Shown: positions 15,384 to 25,101 of the stretch, piece after piece | Layout of the letters: the number at the start of each line of letters is the position of its first letter | Position numbering within the stretch: position 1 is the stretch's first letter | Assembly: GCF_030418125.1 (NCBI RefSeq) | Contig: NZ_JAUHTR010000001.1 | Span: 682,001-746,000 of the forward strand | DNA from: Fictibacillus fluitans | GTDB taxonomy: Bacteria > Bacillota > Bacilli > Bacillales > Fictibacillaceae | Direction: 5' to 3' | Length of the DNA stretch: 64,000 nucleotides | Notes under the pieces: generated by a model | Database searches by the model: none | Told to the model about the DNA's origin: nothing | What the model saw: the letters and a program-made list of their open reading frames with translations, nothing else | Made by a program: the position numbers and the translations under genes

Positions 15384-16297
15384 CCCATTTTTCGTCGAAG
15401 CTTGTCGAGCAGGTCTTCCATGTCTTGTGGAAGCGGTGCTTCAAATTCCATATAGGTGTCTCTTCTCGGATGCTGAAACCCGAGTACCCCGGCATGCAGA
15501 GCTTGTCCGTTAATATCCAGTGTTTTCTTCGGTCCGTACTTTGGATCGCCTGCCAACGGGAAACCAATGTATTTCATGTGGACCCGGATTTGATGGGTTC
15601 TTCCCGTTTCAAGCTGACACTCAACAAGAGTATATCCGTCAAACCGTTCCAATACGTTAAAATGTGTGACAGCATCTCTGCTGTTTTCATCCGTGACGGT
15701 CATTTTTTGGCGGTCGCTTTTATCGCGGCCGATCGGCGCATCAATGGTTCCCCGATCATGCGGCATAACACCATGTACAATGGCCTTGTACTTTCTTTTA
15801 GTTGTTTTTGCTTTCAGCTGGTTTACGAGTGACTCATGGGCCATATCATTTTTCGCGACCATCAGGAGCCCTGTTGTGTCCTTATCAATACGGTGAACAA
15901 TTCCGGGGCGCAGTACCCCGTTAATGCCCGAGAGGTCCTTGCAGTGTGCCATAAGTCCATTTACAAGTGTCCCTGTATAGTTTCCTGAGGCCGGATGGAC
16001 AACCATTCCTCTCGGTTTGTTCACGACGAGAACGTCATGGTCCTCATATACAATATCAAGGTCCATTTCTTCCGGTATCACGTCAAGTGGAGTTGGATCA
16101 GGAACTGTAATTGAAACCACATCTCCTGCGCTGACCTTGTAATTGGTTTTGATTTGCTTTCCGTTGACAGTTATATTTCCATCTTTTACCCAGTTCTGAA
16201 CCTGTGAACGGGACCATCCCGGGTCGACGGATGCAATCACTTTATCAATACGTTCTGATTGTTGCTCTTCTTCAATGTTAACTTCTATGTGCTCCAT
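15380..16297 (-). CDS. ylyB: RluA-family 23S rRNA pseudouridine synthase (YlyB, RluD-like)
   Basis: The 305-residue protein has an N-terminal S4 RNA-binding domain (about residues 14-75) and a pseudouridine synthase domain with the catalytic motif [11 protein letters not shown] (catalytic Asp near residue 139). The family converts uridines in helix 69 of 23S rRNA. The exact target here is inferred from similarity to RluD. It overlaps lspA by 20 bases, and its stop codon is embedded in the -35 box of the pyr promoter. Confidence 0.94.
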   Translation of the reverse strand: MEHIEVNIEEEQQSERIDKVIASVDPGWSRSQVQNWVKDGNITVNGKQIKTNYKVSAGDVVSITVPDPTPLDVIPEEMDLDIVYEDHDVLVVNKPRGMVVHPASGNYTGTLVNGLMAHCKDLSGINGVLRPGIVHRIDKDTTGLLMVAKNDMAHESLVNQLKAKTTKRKYKAIVHGVMPHDRGTIDAPIGRDKSDRQKMTVTDENSRDAVTHFNVLERFDGYTLVECQLETGRTHQIRVHMKYIGFPLAGDPKYGPKKTLDINGQALHAGVLGFQHPRRDTYMEFEAPLPQDMEDLLDKLRRKMG

Positions 16298-16760
16298 TCA
16301 TGTTCTCCTTTTTACTCTTGCTTTCCATGAGGGTTTGAATAAATATCAGGATCACCCCGATGACGAGGGCGGAATCTGCTACATTAAATATCGGATAGTT
16401 ATAGCTGCCTATTTTAACATCCAGAAAATCCACCACTTCCTTGCGGATGATGCGGTCCAGGAAATTGCCTGTAGCTCCTCCAAGGACCAGTCCCAAAGCG
16501 AGACGCAAGAGCGGCTGATGTTTGGCGTGTTTTTGCATGTAGTAGATCACTGCAAAAATCACGGCAATGGTAATGATAATAAAAAACCACATTTGATTTT
16601 GCAGAATACCGAAGGCTGCCCCTCTGTTCCGGTGGGAGGTAATGTAAAAAACATTTTCAATCACAGTGATGCTTTCTCCATAGTGCATGTTTTTCACGAT
16701 CATCCATTTGGTAACCTGATCCAGGCCAAGTACGAAAAGGGCCAGTATATAATAGAACAC
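16278..16760 (-). CDS. lspA: Lipoprotein signal peptidase (signal peptidase II)
   Basis: This 160-residue membrane aspartyl protease cleaves prolipoproteins. It has four hydrophobic helices and the two catalytic aspartates in GNFLDRI (near residue 102) and FNVADSAL (near residue 129). It starts with GTG at 16760, with a GGGGG stretch about seven bases upstream. It is cotranscribed with ylyB, which overlaps its 3' end. B. subtilis ylyA, which separates ileS and lspA there, is absent. Confidence 0.97.
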   Translation of the reverse strand: MFYYILALFVLGLDQVTKWMIVKNMHYGESITVIENVFYITSHRNRGAAFGILQNQMWFFIIITIAVIFAVIYYMQKHAKHQPLLRLALGLVLGGATGNFLDRIIRKEVVDFLDVKIGSYNYPIFNVADSALVIGVILIFIQTLMESKSKKENMNGAHRS

Positions 16761-16795
16761 TTGATTTCCCCCGATTCCTTAGTATGTTCTTTCAA

Positions 16796-16825
16796 ATTTT
16801 AGCACATGCAGAAGGCTCCGCACAA
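16796..16825 (-). promoter_or_regulatory. Candidate sigma-A promoter for lspA-ylyB
   Basis: TTGTGC and TAAAAT are 18 bases apart, with TG one base before the -10 (TGCTAAAAT, extended -10). It sits between the ileS terminator and lspA. Confidence 0.5.
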
Positions 16826-16868
16826 TGTAAAGAACAAAAATCTGCGGTCTTCGATCAGGGATGAAAAT

Positions 16869-16920
16869 AAAAAAGCCCCTTTACGGCCGTGAAACTCAGG
16901 CGGCAGCAAGGGGCTTTTTT
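16869..16920 (-). terminator. Intrinsic terminator after ileS
   Basis: AAAAAGCCCCTT and AAGGGGCTTTTT arms enclose a loop of about 25 bases with some internal pairing, starting six bases after the ileS stop. T and A runs flank both sides. Confidence 0.8.
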
Positions 16921-16926
16921 CATGAA

Positions 16927-19695
16927 CTATTCTTTATCGTAATGGTTCTCTACAGTCTCTGCACAAGACGGGCAAAGCGTAGGGTACTTTTCATTTGCAC
17001 CAACCTCTGGAGATACGACCCAGCAGCGTTCGCACGTTTCGCCTTCAGCGGGCTTAACGGAAACAGCAAGCTTATCATACTTAACAGCGTCTTGCGGTGC
17101 TTCGTCCTTTGTGCCGCCAATACGGGCTTCTGACACGATGAATAATTTATTCAGATCTTCAACGCTCTCAAGCCATGGCTTAACGTCCGCTGATGGATAA
17201 AGGGTAATTGAAGCAGTCAGCGATTTCCCGATGACTTTTTCATTACGGGCTGCTTCAAGGGCTTTCAGCACTTCATCCCGAAGTTCCATGAACCGATCCC
17301 ACTCTTTGATGAGATCTTCTTCCCCTGGGTAAGAAACAGATTCCGGCATGCTTGTTAATTGTACGCTTTCTTCTGTTACTCCCGGAATGTACGGCCACAC
17401 TTCGTCTGCTGTGTGAGCAAGAATTGGTGCTGTAAGCTTCGTGATGGCCACCAGCGCTTCATACAGGACAGTTTGAATGCTTCTGCGCTTGATATCATCT
17501 TCTGCCTGGATGTACAGCGTATCCTTTGCGATATCCAGATAGAATGATGAAAGATCAATCGTACAGAAGTTATGGATCGCATTGTATACAGCCAGAAATT
17601 GATAATCATCGTATGATTTTTGCACACGGTCGATCAGTCTGTTCAGCTTCACAAGCATATACTGGTCAATTTGTCCAAGCTCTTCAAATGGCACCGCATT
17701 GGTTTTTGGATCAAACCCATTAAGGTTTCCAAGCAAGAAACGCAGGGTATTGCGGATTTTTCTGTAAACTTCGGCCACTTGCTTCAGAATTTCATCAGAA
17801 ACCCTTACGTCTGCCTGGTAATCAACGGAAGAAACCCAAAGGCGGAGAATATCCGCGCCCAGCTGGTTCATTACTTTAATCGGATCCATCGTATTACCGA
17901 TGGACTTACTCATTTTGCGCCCTTCACCATCGAGTACAAATCCATGGCTCAATACGGATTTATAAGGTGCTTTGCCCGTAATCGCCACTGAAGTCGAAAG
18001 GGACGAGTTAAACCATCCGCGGTATTGGTCAGATCCTTCGAGGTAAAGGTCAGCTGGACGAGTGAGATCGCTGCGTTCCTCAAGTACACTCCAATGAGAC
18101 GAACCAGAATCAAACCATACATCCATAATATCCGTTTCTTTTGTAAATCGGCCGTTCGGGCTGTGTGGAGACGTAAAGCCTTCAGGAAGCAGATCTGTTG
18201 CGTCCCGCTCAAACCATACATTGGAGCCATGCTCCCGGAACAGGCCAACCACATGATTAATGGTTTCTTCTGTCATGATTGGTTCTCCGTCTTCACCGTA
18301 GAATACAGGAATCGGAACTCCCCACGCCCGCTGTCTGGAGATACACCAGTCTTCACGGTCTTTGATCATATTGAACAGTCTTGTTTCTCCCCAGTTAGGA
18401 ATCCAGTTTACTTCTTTTACCGCATTCAGCATGTCTTCGCGCATTCCTTTAATGGAAGCAAACCATTGAGCAGTTGCACGGTAAATAACCGGCTTCTTTG
18501 TTCTCCAGTCATGCGGATAGGAGTGGGTGATGAACGATAATTTCAGCAGCGCTCCTGCTTCTTCAAGCTTCTGGGTGATGTTTTTGTTCGCTTCATCATA
18601 AAACAATCCTTCAAAACCAGGTGCTTCTTTTGTCATCACTCCACGGTCATCCACAGGACAAAGAACGTCCAGGTTGTAGCGTTTTCCGACAAGGAAGTCA
18701 TCCTCCCCGTGTCCTGGTGCCGTATGAACAGCTCCAGTACCCGCATCTGTTGTAACATGCTCCCCGCACATTACCAGGGAATCACGGTCATAGAACGGAT
18801 GCTTTGCCACCACATATTCAAGGTCTTTACCTTTTACTGTTTGAAGAACAGAAACCTCGTACCACTCCAATTCTTTTTGCAGCTGTTCCAATAGCGCCTG
18901 TGCGACAAGCAGCTTTCTTCCTTTTGCCTCTACAACGACATAATCCAAGTCAGGGTGAACAGAAATCCCAAGGTTTGCAGGAATGGTCCACGGCGTTGTG
19001 GTCCAGATCACGATGCTTACATCCTGATCCAGCACGCCTTTTCCGTCCTTTACCGGAAACGCCACATAAATGGAGGCTGACCGTTTGTCGTGATATTCGA
19101 TTTCAGCCTCAGCCAAAGCAGACTCTGAGGATGGTGACCAGTACACAGGTTTTAAGCCTTTATAGATAAATCCTCTTTTCACCATCTCGCCAAAGACCTC
19201 AATTTGACGGGCTTCATACGATTTATTTAATGTGATATAAGGGTTTTCCCAGTCACCGCGTACACCAAGACGTTTAAACTGCCCGCGCTGGCGGTCCACT
19301 TGTGTCAGTGCATACTCCTCACACTTTTTGCGGAACTCTGCCACAGACATTTCCTTTCTTTTTACTTTACCGCTTTTGGTTAAAGCCGTTTCAATCGGAA
19401 GTCCGTGCGTATCCCAGCCCGGAACATAAGGTGCATTAAACCCGTTCATTGATTTGTAACGGACAATGATATCTTTCAGAATTTTATTTTCTGCATGGCC
19501 AACGTGGATATCGCCATTGGCGTATGGAGGTCCGTCATGAAGAATAAACGAAGGACGCCCTTTTGTATGTTCCTGAACCTTTTGGTAGATCTTCAGTTCT
19601 TCCCATTTCTCCTGCACCTGCGGCTCCCTCTGAGGAAGGTTTCCCCGCATCGGGAATTCCGTTTTTGGCATTAATAACGTGTCTTTGTAATTCAT
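16927..19695 (-). CDS. ileS: Isoleucyl-tRNA synthetase
   Basis: This 922-residue class I synthetase charges tRNA-Ile. The HIGH signature appears as NGDIHVGHA (near residue 56) and the KMSKS loop as [10 protein letters not shown] (near residue 593). The large CP1 editing domain is between them, and a C-terminal zinc site is formed by CERCW and CPSC. The second of two close ATGs (19695) is preferred because AGGAGG ends six bases before it and abuts the first. Expression is controlled by a T-box leader with an isoleucine specifier. Confidence 0.98.
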   Translation of the reverse strand: MNYKDTLLMPKTEFPMRGNLPQREPQVQEKWEELKIYQKVQEHTKGRPSFILHDGPPYANGDIHVGHAENKILKDIIVRYKSMNGFNAPYVPGWDTHGLPIETALTKSGKVKRKEMSVAEFRKKCEEYALTQVDRQRGQFKRLGVRGDWENPYITLNKSYEARQIEVFGEMVKRGFIYKGLKPVYWSPSSESALAEAEIEYHDKRSASIYVAFPVKDGKGVLDQDVSIVIWTTTPWTIPANLGISVHPDLDYVVVEAKGRKLLVAQALLEQLQKELEWYEVSVLQTVKGKDLEYVVAKHPFYDRDSLVMCGEHVTTDAGTGAVHTAPGHGEDDFLVGKRYNLDVLCPVDDRGVMTKEAPGFEGLFYDEANKNITQKLEEAGALLKLSFITHSYPHDWRTKKPVIYRATAQWFASIKGMREDMLNAVKEVNWIPNWGETRLFNMIKDREDWCISRQRAWGVPIPVFYGEDGEPIMTEETINHVVGLFREHGSNVWFERDATDLLPEGFTSPHSPNGRFTKETDIMDVWFDSGSSHWSVLEERSDLTRPADLYLEGSDQYRGWFNSSLSTSVAITGKAPYKSVLSHGFVLDGEGRKMSKSIGNTMDPIKVMNQLGADILRLWVSSVDYQADVRVSDEILKQVAEVYRKIRNTLRFLLGNLNGFDPKTNAVPFEELGQIDQYMLVKLNRLIDRVQKSYDDYQFLAVYNAIHNFCTIDLSSFYLDIAKDTLYIQAEDDIKRRSIQTVLYEALVAITKLTAPILAHTADEVWPYIPGVTEESVQLTSMPESVSYPGEEDLIKEWDRFMELRDEVLKALEAARNEKVIGKSLTASITLYPSADVKPWLESVEDLNKLFIVSEARIGGTKDEAPQDAVKYDKLAVSVKPAEGETCERCWVVSPEVGANEKYPTLCPSCAETVENHYDKE

Positions 19696-19737
19696 TGTCA
19701 TCCTCCTGTATCAATAGAAAAAATCATTTCAAGCATA

Positions 19738-20001
19738 CAAAAAGGCCTTCTCGTCACATAAAGGGACGAGAAGGCCACCCGCGGTACCACCCTAATAGGT
19801 TTTCAAGCCACCTTGAAAACCCGCTTTGTCATCGTATCGTGAAGTAACGCCAGGCTTACTTTTATCCGTTCAGCTTGGAAACTCCGGGGTGATCTTCCGT
19901 ACAGGCCATTTACCGGGCTTCCACCATCACCGGCTCGCTTTCTTAAAAAATGGGTGCTGTCCGTACTTTCCCCTTCATCGTTTGCTCTATATGATAATCT
20001 T
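19738..20001 (-). promoter_or_regulatory. T-box riboswitch (tRNA-Ile) controlling ileS
   Basis: The leader contains the diagnostic T-box sequence AGGGTGGTACCGCGGG (19793-19778), complementary to the unacylated tRNA end. A terminator follows with stem GGCCTTCTCGTC/GACGAGAAGGCC and a T run (19738-19777). The Stem I specifier loop near 19886-19900 reads GGAAGATCACC, presenting ATC, an isoleucine codon followed by A. Uncharged tRNA-Ile would favour antitermination. Confidence 0.95.
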
Positions 20002-20007
20002 TTAAAA

Positions 20008-20036
20008 ATTATATGCGCAGGAAGCACAAACGTCAA
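20008..20036 (-). promoter_or_regulatory. Sigma-A promoter of the ileS T-box transcript
   Basis: TTGACG (20036-20031) and a perfect TATAAT (20013-20008) are 17 bases apart. The -35 starts only five bases after the divIVA stop. Confidence 0.9.
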
Positions 20037-20041
20037 GCGTT

Positions 20042-20539
20042 CTACTTCAGCTCCAGTTCATATTCCTCCGCCACATCAGCCGGCTGAAGGGCATCCCAGT
20101 CCTCGTTTTTCAGCATTTCCAGCTGTGCTTCAATCAGCATGCGGAAACGTGTGCGGTAAACCGAAGATTGTTTTTTCAATTCTTCAATTTCCATCGAGAC
20201 TTTTCTGGATTTTGCCAGTGATTCGTTGATGATGCGGTCTGCGTTCTTCTCCGCTTCCTTGACAATCAGCCTGGCTTCTTTAGTCGCGCTTCGCTTTACT
20301 TCCTCGCCAGTTTCCTGAGCAACCAGAATGGATTTGTTGAGTGTCTCTTCAATATTTTTAAAATAGGAAAGCTTTTCTTCCAAATTTTCGACGGTCTCCT
20401 CAAGGTGTCTTTTCTCACGGATTACCAGCTCATAATCCTTAATCACCTGATCAAGAAAATCATTCACTTCATCTTCATTATATCCGCGAAATCCCCTTGT
20501 AAACTCTTTATTGTGTATATCCAACGGTGTTAAAGGCAT
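20042..20539 (-). CDS. divIVA: Cell-division and polarity protein DivIVA
   Basis: This 165-residue protein recognises negatively curved membrane at septa and poles and anchors MinJ and, in sporulation, RacA. The lipid-binding N-terminus contains FTRGFRGYNEDEVNDFLDQV (near residues 13-32). It is followed by two coiled-coil stretches rich in Glu, Lys and Leu to about residue 150. Length matches B. subtilis DivIVA. Confidence 0.97.
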   Translation of the reverse strand: MPLTPLDIHNKEFTRGFRGYNEDEVNDFLDQVIKDYELVIREKRHLEETVENLEEKLSYFKNIEETLNKSILVAQETGEEVKRSATKEARLIVKEAEKNADRIINESLAKSRKVSMEIEELKKQSSVYRTRFRMLIEAQLEMLKNEDWDALQPADVAEEYELELK

Positions 20540-20621
20540 TTAAGCCACCTCCACTAATGATGCTTTCTCTTACCTACCTAGTTTCGACAATCGTAATGCC
20601 ATTCCTTCTCAAAGGAATAAA

Positions 20622-21395
20622 TTATTGTAAAATCCCATATTGAATACGCCATTTATCTTTCTTGGTTTTGCCTTCAATGGCCATAAGCTTGCTGCGCCCA
20701 AATCCTCTCACAGATAAATAGTCACCCGCTTCGACCGGGAAAGATACCTCCTCGGTCACTCTCCAGTTCACCTTAACCTTTGCACTCTGAATAAGTGGGT
20801 TTACTTTGGAGCGGGAGAGATTATAGATTTCGGACAGCACAACATCAAGCCTGAGGGACGACACTGTGCCCTCTCTGATCTCATAGGACTCTGTTGATTC
20901 GATTAAATCGCTTTCCGCCACTCTCTCAAGCTTCACGCCTGCTTTGCCGATGCGGTCCACATTCAGCAGTAAATAATCGCTTATTTCTTCTGCAGCAACG
21001 AATTGAAGCCTTTCGCCGTTTTGGAGAATATCGCCAAATTTCTCCCGCTTGATCCCGAGGTTCATGAGAGAACCAAGCACATCCCGGTGTTCAATGCTGA
21101 CAAATTTGGCAGGGTAGCGGACTTCCAGGATCGATACCTCAAAATCTTTGGGCTCAGGCTGGAAATAGGAAGGATAAATGAGAGCTCTTTTCCTTTCAGA
21201 AAAAGAAGAGCCTCCCCAAAACGAAAGAGAGGCTTCTGAATCCTTTCCAATGATGCTTTGGGCAATATCCTGCTCCCTCGGATCAAGAAAATCCGTGAGT
21301 TTGACCGAATACCGCTCCTCGGCTTCGTCTTTCCATTGCATGACCTGATCGATAAAAGAATATTCCTCTTTGCGAAAATGCTGGTATATACTCAT
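20622..21395 (-). CDS. ylmH: S4-domain RNA-binding protein YlmH (RqcP2-type)
   Basis: The 257-residue protein has an N-terminal YlmH domain (about 1-170) and a C-terminal S4 RNA-binding domain (about 183-245) with RLDVVLSEIYNLSRSKV and VKVNWRVT. Work on B. subtilis YlmH places it on stalled 50S subunits in alanine-tailing quality control, the same pathway as RqcH at 1097-2800. Its genomic position between divIVA and ylmG is the conserved one. Confidence 0.93.
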   Translation of the reverse strand: MSIYQHFRKEEYSFIDQVMQWKDEAEERYSVKLTDFLDPREQDIAQSIIGKDSEASLSFWGGSSFSERKRALIYPSYFQPEPKDFEVSILEVRYPAKFVSIEHRDVLGSLMNLGIKREKFGDILQNGERLQFVAAEEISDYLLLNVDRIGKAGVKLERVAESDLIESTESYEIREGTVSSLRLDVVLSEIYNLSRSKVNPLIQSAKVKVNWRVTEEVSFPVEAGDYLSVRGFGRSKLMAIEGKTKKDKWRIQYGILQ

Positions 21396-21410
21396 TTGTC
21401 CACACTGCCT

Positions 21411-21692
21411 TTAATAAACGGACTGGGCGATCCATCGAAAAACGATTTGAACACCAGCCTGAGCGAATGTTAATGCGAACAGGGCAACAATCGGCGAAAT
21501 GTCAATCATGCCAAGCGGCGGTATAATCCTTCTGAAAGGAGCCAGATAGGGTTCTACAATTCTTGCTATAAATTGTCCGACCGATGATTCCCTTGCGCTC
21601 GGGAACCAGGACATTAATATGTACGCAATAATGACATATCGGTATATGCCGATGAGCTCATTAACTATACTTCCAATCTGGTAAATCAACAA
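21411..21692 (-). CDS. ylmG: YggT-family membrane protein YlmG
   Basis: This is a 93-residue protein with two hydrophobic segments (about 10-30 and 65-88) joined by SWFPSARESSVGQFIARIVEPYLAPFRRIIPP, split here around the family's PYL-PFRRIIPP motif. YggT proteins are implicated in division or osmotic tolerance. I start it at TTG 21692 (or the adjacent TTG 21689) because AGAGGA lies nine bases upstream and the length fits the family. A longer in-frame opening to 21821 runs through sepF and is rejected. Confidence 0.88.
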   Translation of the reverse strand: MLIYQIGSIVNELIGIYRYVIIAYILMSWFPSARESSVGQFIARIVEPYLAPFRRIIPPLGMIDISPIVALFALTFAQAGVQIVFRWIAQSVY

Positions 21693-21714
21693 ATGACACC
21701 GTCCTCTTTTGTTT

Positions 21715-22143
21715 TTATTCGCCTTCCAGCATTTCGGAAATTGAGCCGGATACATCCACGTTTTCCGGGGTGCAAAGAAATGTATTCGGTCCGAGCTTTT
21801 GAATATCTCCCCCAATGGCATATACGGTACCGCTTAAAAAGTCGACAATCCGCTTGGCCTGGTCATGGGGAATGCGCTGCAGGTTCATGACAACCGCGCG
21901 TCTGTTTTTCAGCTGGTCTGCGATATCCTGCGCCTCGGCGTATACCCTCGGTTCAAGCAGCACTACCTTGGACTGCTGGTGGACGCTTTGCAGACTGACA
22001 ACATTCTGCTTGTTTTTTTTGCTATGTGCAGGCATGGTTTCTGTTTCTTCCATTTCTCCTCCGTTTTCTTCCACAACTTCTTCATATACGTATTCATCTT
22101 CTTCAAGATCAAAGAACCTCTTGAATTTGTTTTTAATACTCAT
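21715..22143 (-). CDS. sepF: Cell division protein SepF
   Basis: This 142-residue FtsZ-binding protein organises FtsZ filaments at the septum. An N-terminal amphipathic membrane-targeting helix ([17 protein letters not shown]) is followed by an acidic linker and the SepF core from about residue 55 ([20 protein letters not shown]). The ATG at 22143 is chosen because AGGAGG lies eight bases upstream. An in-frame GTG nine bases earlier overlaps that site. Confidence 0.96.
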   Translation of the reverse strand: MSIKNKFKRFFDLEEDEYVYEEVVEENGGEMEETETMPAHSKKNKQNVVSLQSVHQQSKVVLLEPRVYAEAQDIADQLKNRRAVVMNLQRIPHDQAKRIVDFLSGTVYAIGGDIQKLGPNTFLCTPENVDVSGSISEMLEGE

Positions 22144-22155
22144 GATTGGCACCTC

Positions 22156-22833
22156 CTAAAATTCTTTGCCGACCAGGCTGGTCCCAATTCTGACGAAAGT
22201 TGCTCCTTCCTGGACAGCTATTTCATAATCATTGGACATTCCCATTGAAAGTTCAGTGCATGGCGCATGCTCGTACTGCCTTGACTGGATGTCCTGCTGA
22301 AGCTGTTTAAGTGTTGAGAATACAGAACGAAGGATCTCTTCATCTCCGGTATGCGGCGCCATCGTCATCAGCCCGACAATCCGGATGTGAGGAAACTCTT
22401 TTATTTTATCGACAAAGCTGACAAGTTCTTCAGCCGGCAGTCCATGTTTTGATTCTTCTTTGGCTACGTTGACCTGAATAAAACAATTAATGATCCGGTC
22501 TGCTCTTTTTTCAATTTCCTTAGCCAGGGAAAGCCTGTCCAGGGAATGGATATAATCAACATACGGAAGGATTTCCTTCACCTTTCTGGACTGAAGTGAA
22601 CCGATAAAGTGCCAGGTGACATCACTGCCGAGTGCCTCGTGTTTCTCCAAAAGGCCTTCCTGACGGTTTTCACCAATGTGTTCCACGCCGGAAGAGACTG
22701 CCTTCTGTGCTGTTTCTGTACTCACATATTTCGTAACGGCAATGATTTTAACGTCCTGTGGGTTTCTGTTTTTTTTCCTGCAAGCTTCAGATATATTATT
22801 GTGGATGACTGATAGATTCTGCTGGATATTCAC
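22156..22833 (-). CDS. ylmE: YggS-family pyridoxal-phosphate homeostasis protein YlmE
   Basis: This 225-residue PLP-binding protein has an alanine-racemase-like barrel. The PLP lysine lies in IIAVTKYVS (near residue 35) and the family signature in GENRQEGLLEK and LSMGMSNDYEIAVQEG. The family buffers vitamin B6 and affects amino-acid pools. GTG start at 22833 with AAAGGAG six bases upstream. The start overlaps the 3' end of ylmD by 38 bases. Confidence 0.95.
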   Translation of the reverse strand: MNIQQNLSVIHNNISEACRKKNRNPQDVKIIAVTKYVSTETAQKAVSSGVEHIGENRQEGLLEKHEALGSDVTWHFIGSLQSRKVKEILPYVDYIHSLDRLSLAKEIEKRADRIINCFIQVNVAKEESKHGLPAEELVSFVDKIKEFPHIRIVGLMTMAPHTGDEEILRSVFSTLKQLQQDIQSRQYEHAPCTELSMGMSNDYEIAVQEGATFVRIGTSLVGKEF

Positions 22834-23665
22834 TTTCTGCTCCTTTCAAACGACCGATGTAGCTCATGATTCTGCCCGCTTTTCCATTTTCCTTGCGGTG
22901 GGAAAAGAACTGTTGGTTGCTGCAGCTCGTACAGTAGGAAGTTTCGGTGATTCTGCTTTCCTTAATTCCAGCCTGAATCAGTATCTGTTTGTTCACTTCC
23001 CTCAGATTGAGCATGTAATGACCGGCGCCTTTTGGTTGAAAGCCAAGCGCCGCCTTCTCTTTTGGCAGGACCTGCCGCACTCTGTCCATCACATAATCGT
23101 CTACTTCGTAGCAGCAACTGCCAATGGAAGGGCCAATAGCAACAAAAATGTCTTCAGTCGTAACCCCTTCTTCCTTTACCCATAAATCAACCATTTTAGC
23201 CCCAATCTTTCCTACTGTACCTTTCCAGCCTGCATGAGCAAGGCCCACAAGCTGGTGTGGGGGACTCATAAAAAAAAGCGGCACACAATCGGCGTATAAA
23301 GAAGTTAATAGCACATCTTGATCTGCTGTATATATTCCATCGGTGCCTTTAATTGCGCTTTCCAAGTCTTTTGCGCCTTTTCCGGCATCTCTTTTGGTCA
23401 CTTTCCGGATTACCGAATCATGGACCTGCTCTGTCCCCACCCAGTGCTCAAGCGGGACATGAACGGCCTGACTCACGCTTTGTCGGTTTTTCAGAACGGC
23501 CGATGGGTCGTCTCCGACATGGAATCCCATATTCAGGGAAGAATACGGAGGCTGGCTTGAACCATTATTCCGTGATGTGATTCCTGCTGTTAAACCGGGC
23601 AGCCGGATCATCCAGTCCGCCAGTTTGAACAAGCTGTCATGCTGTACAAATGGTTCAGCTTTCAA
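22796..23665 (-). CDS. ylmD: YfiH/LACC1-family purine nucleoside phosphorylase (YlmD, laccase domain)
   Basis: This protein of about 289 residues has the DUF152/laccase-domain fold. Conserved motifs include SLYADCVPLFF, the copper/zinc-site LAHAGWKGTVG and GSCCYEVDD. The human and bacterial homologues phosphorolyse or deaminate purine nucleosides; older annotations call it polyphenol oxidase. The TTG at 23665 is chosen over the GTG at 23674 because AAGGA is ten bases before the TTG but abuts the GTG. The exact start is uncertain. Confidence 0.9.
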   Translation of the reverse strand: MKAEPFVQHDSLFKLADWMIRLPGLTAGITSRNNGSSQPPYSSLNMGFHVGDDPSAVLKNRQSVSQAVHVPLEHWVGTEQVHDSVIRKVTKRDAGKGAKDLESAIKGTDGIYTADQDVLLTSLYADCVPLFFMSPPHQLVGLAHAGWKGTVGKIGAKMVDLWVKEEGVTTEDIFVAIGPSIGSCCYEVDDYVMDRVRQVLPKEKAALGFQPKGAGHYMLNLREVNKQILIQAGIKESRITETSYCTSCSNQQFFSHRKENGKAGRIMSYIGRLKGAESEYPAESISHPQ

Positions 23666-23765
23666 AGCGCACACTTCCTTCTGAAAATTTTCTCCTTTTA
23701 CAAGGAATATTGGGTTATTATGCTATTTATTTTATCACAGAACGGCATGTGCGTATAATTCTAAT

Positions 23766-24053
23766 TTATTTTTTCAGCTGGTCAAACGGCTCTTTAATAT
23801 ACTCTGAGGCATCCTGGGCATCCATATAGCGAACGAGAATGACATCCGTCCCAATTTTCACGATGTTGCGCCACGGAATGACAATATCACTTTCCCTAGC
23901 AAAAAAACCGAGCATTTTTCCCGGCCCCGGTATGATAAGCGCTTCAATCTTTCCTGTATTTAAATTTATTTCCAAGTCTGCTATATGTCCAAGCTTTTTT
24001 CCGTTTGACACATTTACTACATCCTTGACCTGAAAATCCGAGATTTTGATCAT
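23766..24053 (-). CDS. ylmC: PRC-barrel protein YlmC/YmxH
   Basis: This 95-residue protein has a PRC-barrel fold (MIKISDFQVKDVVNVSNGKKLGHIADLEINLNTG, split across its first beta strands). It is conserved beside sigG in spore formers. Its function is unknown. It lies between sigG and ylmD, about 87 bases from sigG. Confidence 0.93.
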   Translation of the reverse strand: MIKISDFQVKDVVNVSNGKKLGHIADLEINLNTGKIEALIIPGPGKMLGFFARESDIVIPWRNIVKIGTDVILVRYMDAQDASEYIKEPFDQLKK

Positions 24054-24115
24054 ATGATCCCCGCCCTTCTTATACCACTATATGAGCCGGGATGCCTTTT
24101 CATGTACAGTAAACA

Positions 24116-24135
24116 GCCCGCTTATACAAGCGGGC
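24116..24135 (-). terminator. Hairpin after sigG
   Basis: GCCCGCTT and AAGCGGGC form an eight-base stem starting just after the sigG stop. The following T tract is weak (TGTTTACTGT), so readthrough to ylmC is likely. Confidence 0.5.
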
Positions 24136-24140
24136 CGCCC

Positions 24141-24923
24141 TTAACTGCTTTGAATATTTTTGTTCATTTGAGAAATAGCTGCTTTTTCAAGCCTTGATAC
24201 CTGGGCCTGGGAAATCCCAATCTCATCTGCCACTTCCATTTGTGTTTTGCCCTGGAAGAATCTCATGGTAAGGATCATCTTTTCCCGTTCATTCAGACGC
24301 CTCATGGCTTCTTTCAATGCAATTTCCTCAATCCATTGAAAGTCTTTGGCTTTATCATCAGATATCTGATCCATTACATAAATCGGATCTCCGCCGTCAT
24401 TATATATCGGTTCGAAGAGGGAGACGGGATCCTGGATGGCATCCAGAGCAAAGACTACTTCTTCCTTCGGTACATCAAGCACTTCGGCAATCTGCTGGGC
24501 CGTTGGCTCCCTGGACAGCTTGTTCATTAACTGGTCTCTTACCTGTAATGCTTTATACGCAATATCACGAAGTGAACGGGATACCCGGATCGGATTGTTA
24601 TCCCGCAAATATCTGCGAATTTCTCCAATGATCATTGGAACAGCATATGTGGAGAATTTAACATTCTGGCCAAGGTCGAAATTATCAATGGATTTCATGA
24701 GCCCAATGCATCCTACCTGGAACAAATCGTCCACAAACTCCCCGCGGTTGTTAAATCGCTGGATAACGCTCAATACTAAGCGCAGGTTTCCGTTTACAAG
24801 CGTTTCGCGGGCAGTAGGATCCCCGTTCTGCATTTTGGTGAACAATTCACGCATCTCGGGGTTCTTTAATACTGGAAGTTTGGATGTGTCCACTCCGCAG
24901 ATCTCTACTTTATTTCGGGTCAA
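24141..24923 (-). CDS. sigG: RNA polymerase sigma-G factor (late forespore)
   Basis: This 260-residue sigma-70 protein drives late forespore transcription. The N-terminus TRNKVEICGVDTSKLPVLKN is diagnostic of sigma-G. Region 2 (RLVLSVIQRFNNRGEFVDDLFQVG...) and the region 4 helix-turn-helix (TQMEVADEIGISQAQVSRLEK) are intact, and the length matches B. subtilis. It lies downstream of sigE with a terminator and its own forespore-type promoter between. Confidence 0.98.
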   Translation of the reverse strand: MTRNKVEICGVDTSKLPVLKNPEMRELFTKMQNGDPTARETLVNGNLRLVLSVIQRFNNRGEFVDDLFQVGCIGLMKSIDNFDLGQNVKFSTYAVPMIIGEIRRYLRDNNPIRVSRSLRDIAYKALQVRDQLMNKLSREPTAQQIAEVLDVPKEEVVFALDAIQDPVSLFEPIYNDGGDPIYVMDQISDDKAKDFQWIEEIALKEAMRRLNEREKMILTMRFFQGKTQMEVADEIGISQAQVSRLEKAAISQMNKNIQSS

Positions 24924-24960
24924 TGGATTTCCCTCCTACCGGGAGTTTTTCAATCAAAAT

Positions 24961-24989
24961 CAGTATCTCCCTGGCAGGAATTTTTATGC
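24961..24989 (-). promoter_or_regulatory. Candidate sigma-F/sigma-G promoter of sigG
   Basis: On the minus strand GCATA (24989-24985) and GGAGATACTG are separated by 14 bases. They match the published forespore consensus GYWTA and GGNRANAHTR at every defined base, with a spacer one short of the usual 15. The element ends about 38 bases before sigG. Confidence 0.7.
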
Positions 24990-25076
24990 AGTAGCCATGC
25001 ATCGCCTCCAGCTGCAAAAACAGATGTAATTCATATATCCGTAAGACGGATTGATCTGGAAATATTTTTCATAAAT

Positions 25077-25101
25077 AAAAAAAGAGGCGGCTGCCCCTTT
25101 T
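25077..25101 (-). terminator. Intrinsic terminator after sigE
   Basis: AAAGGGGC and GCCTCTTT pair (one G-U) around AGCC, followed by a T-rich run, immediately after the sigE stop codon. Confidence 0.75.
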
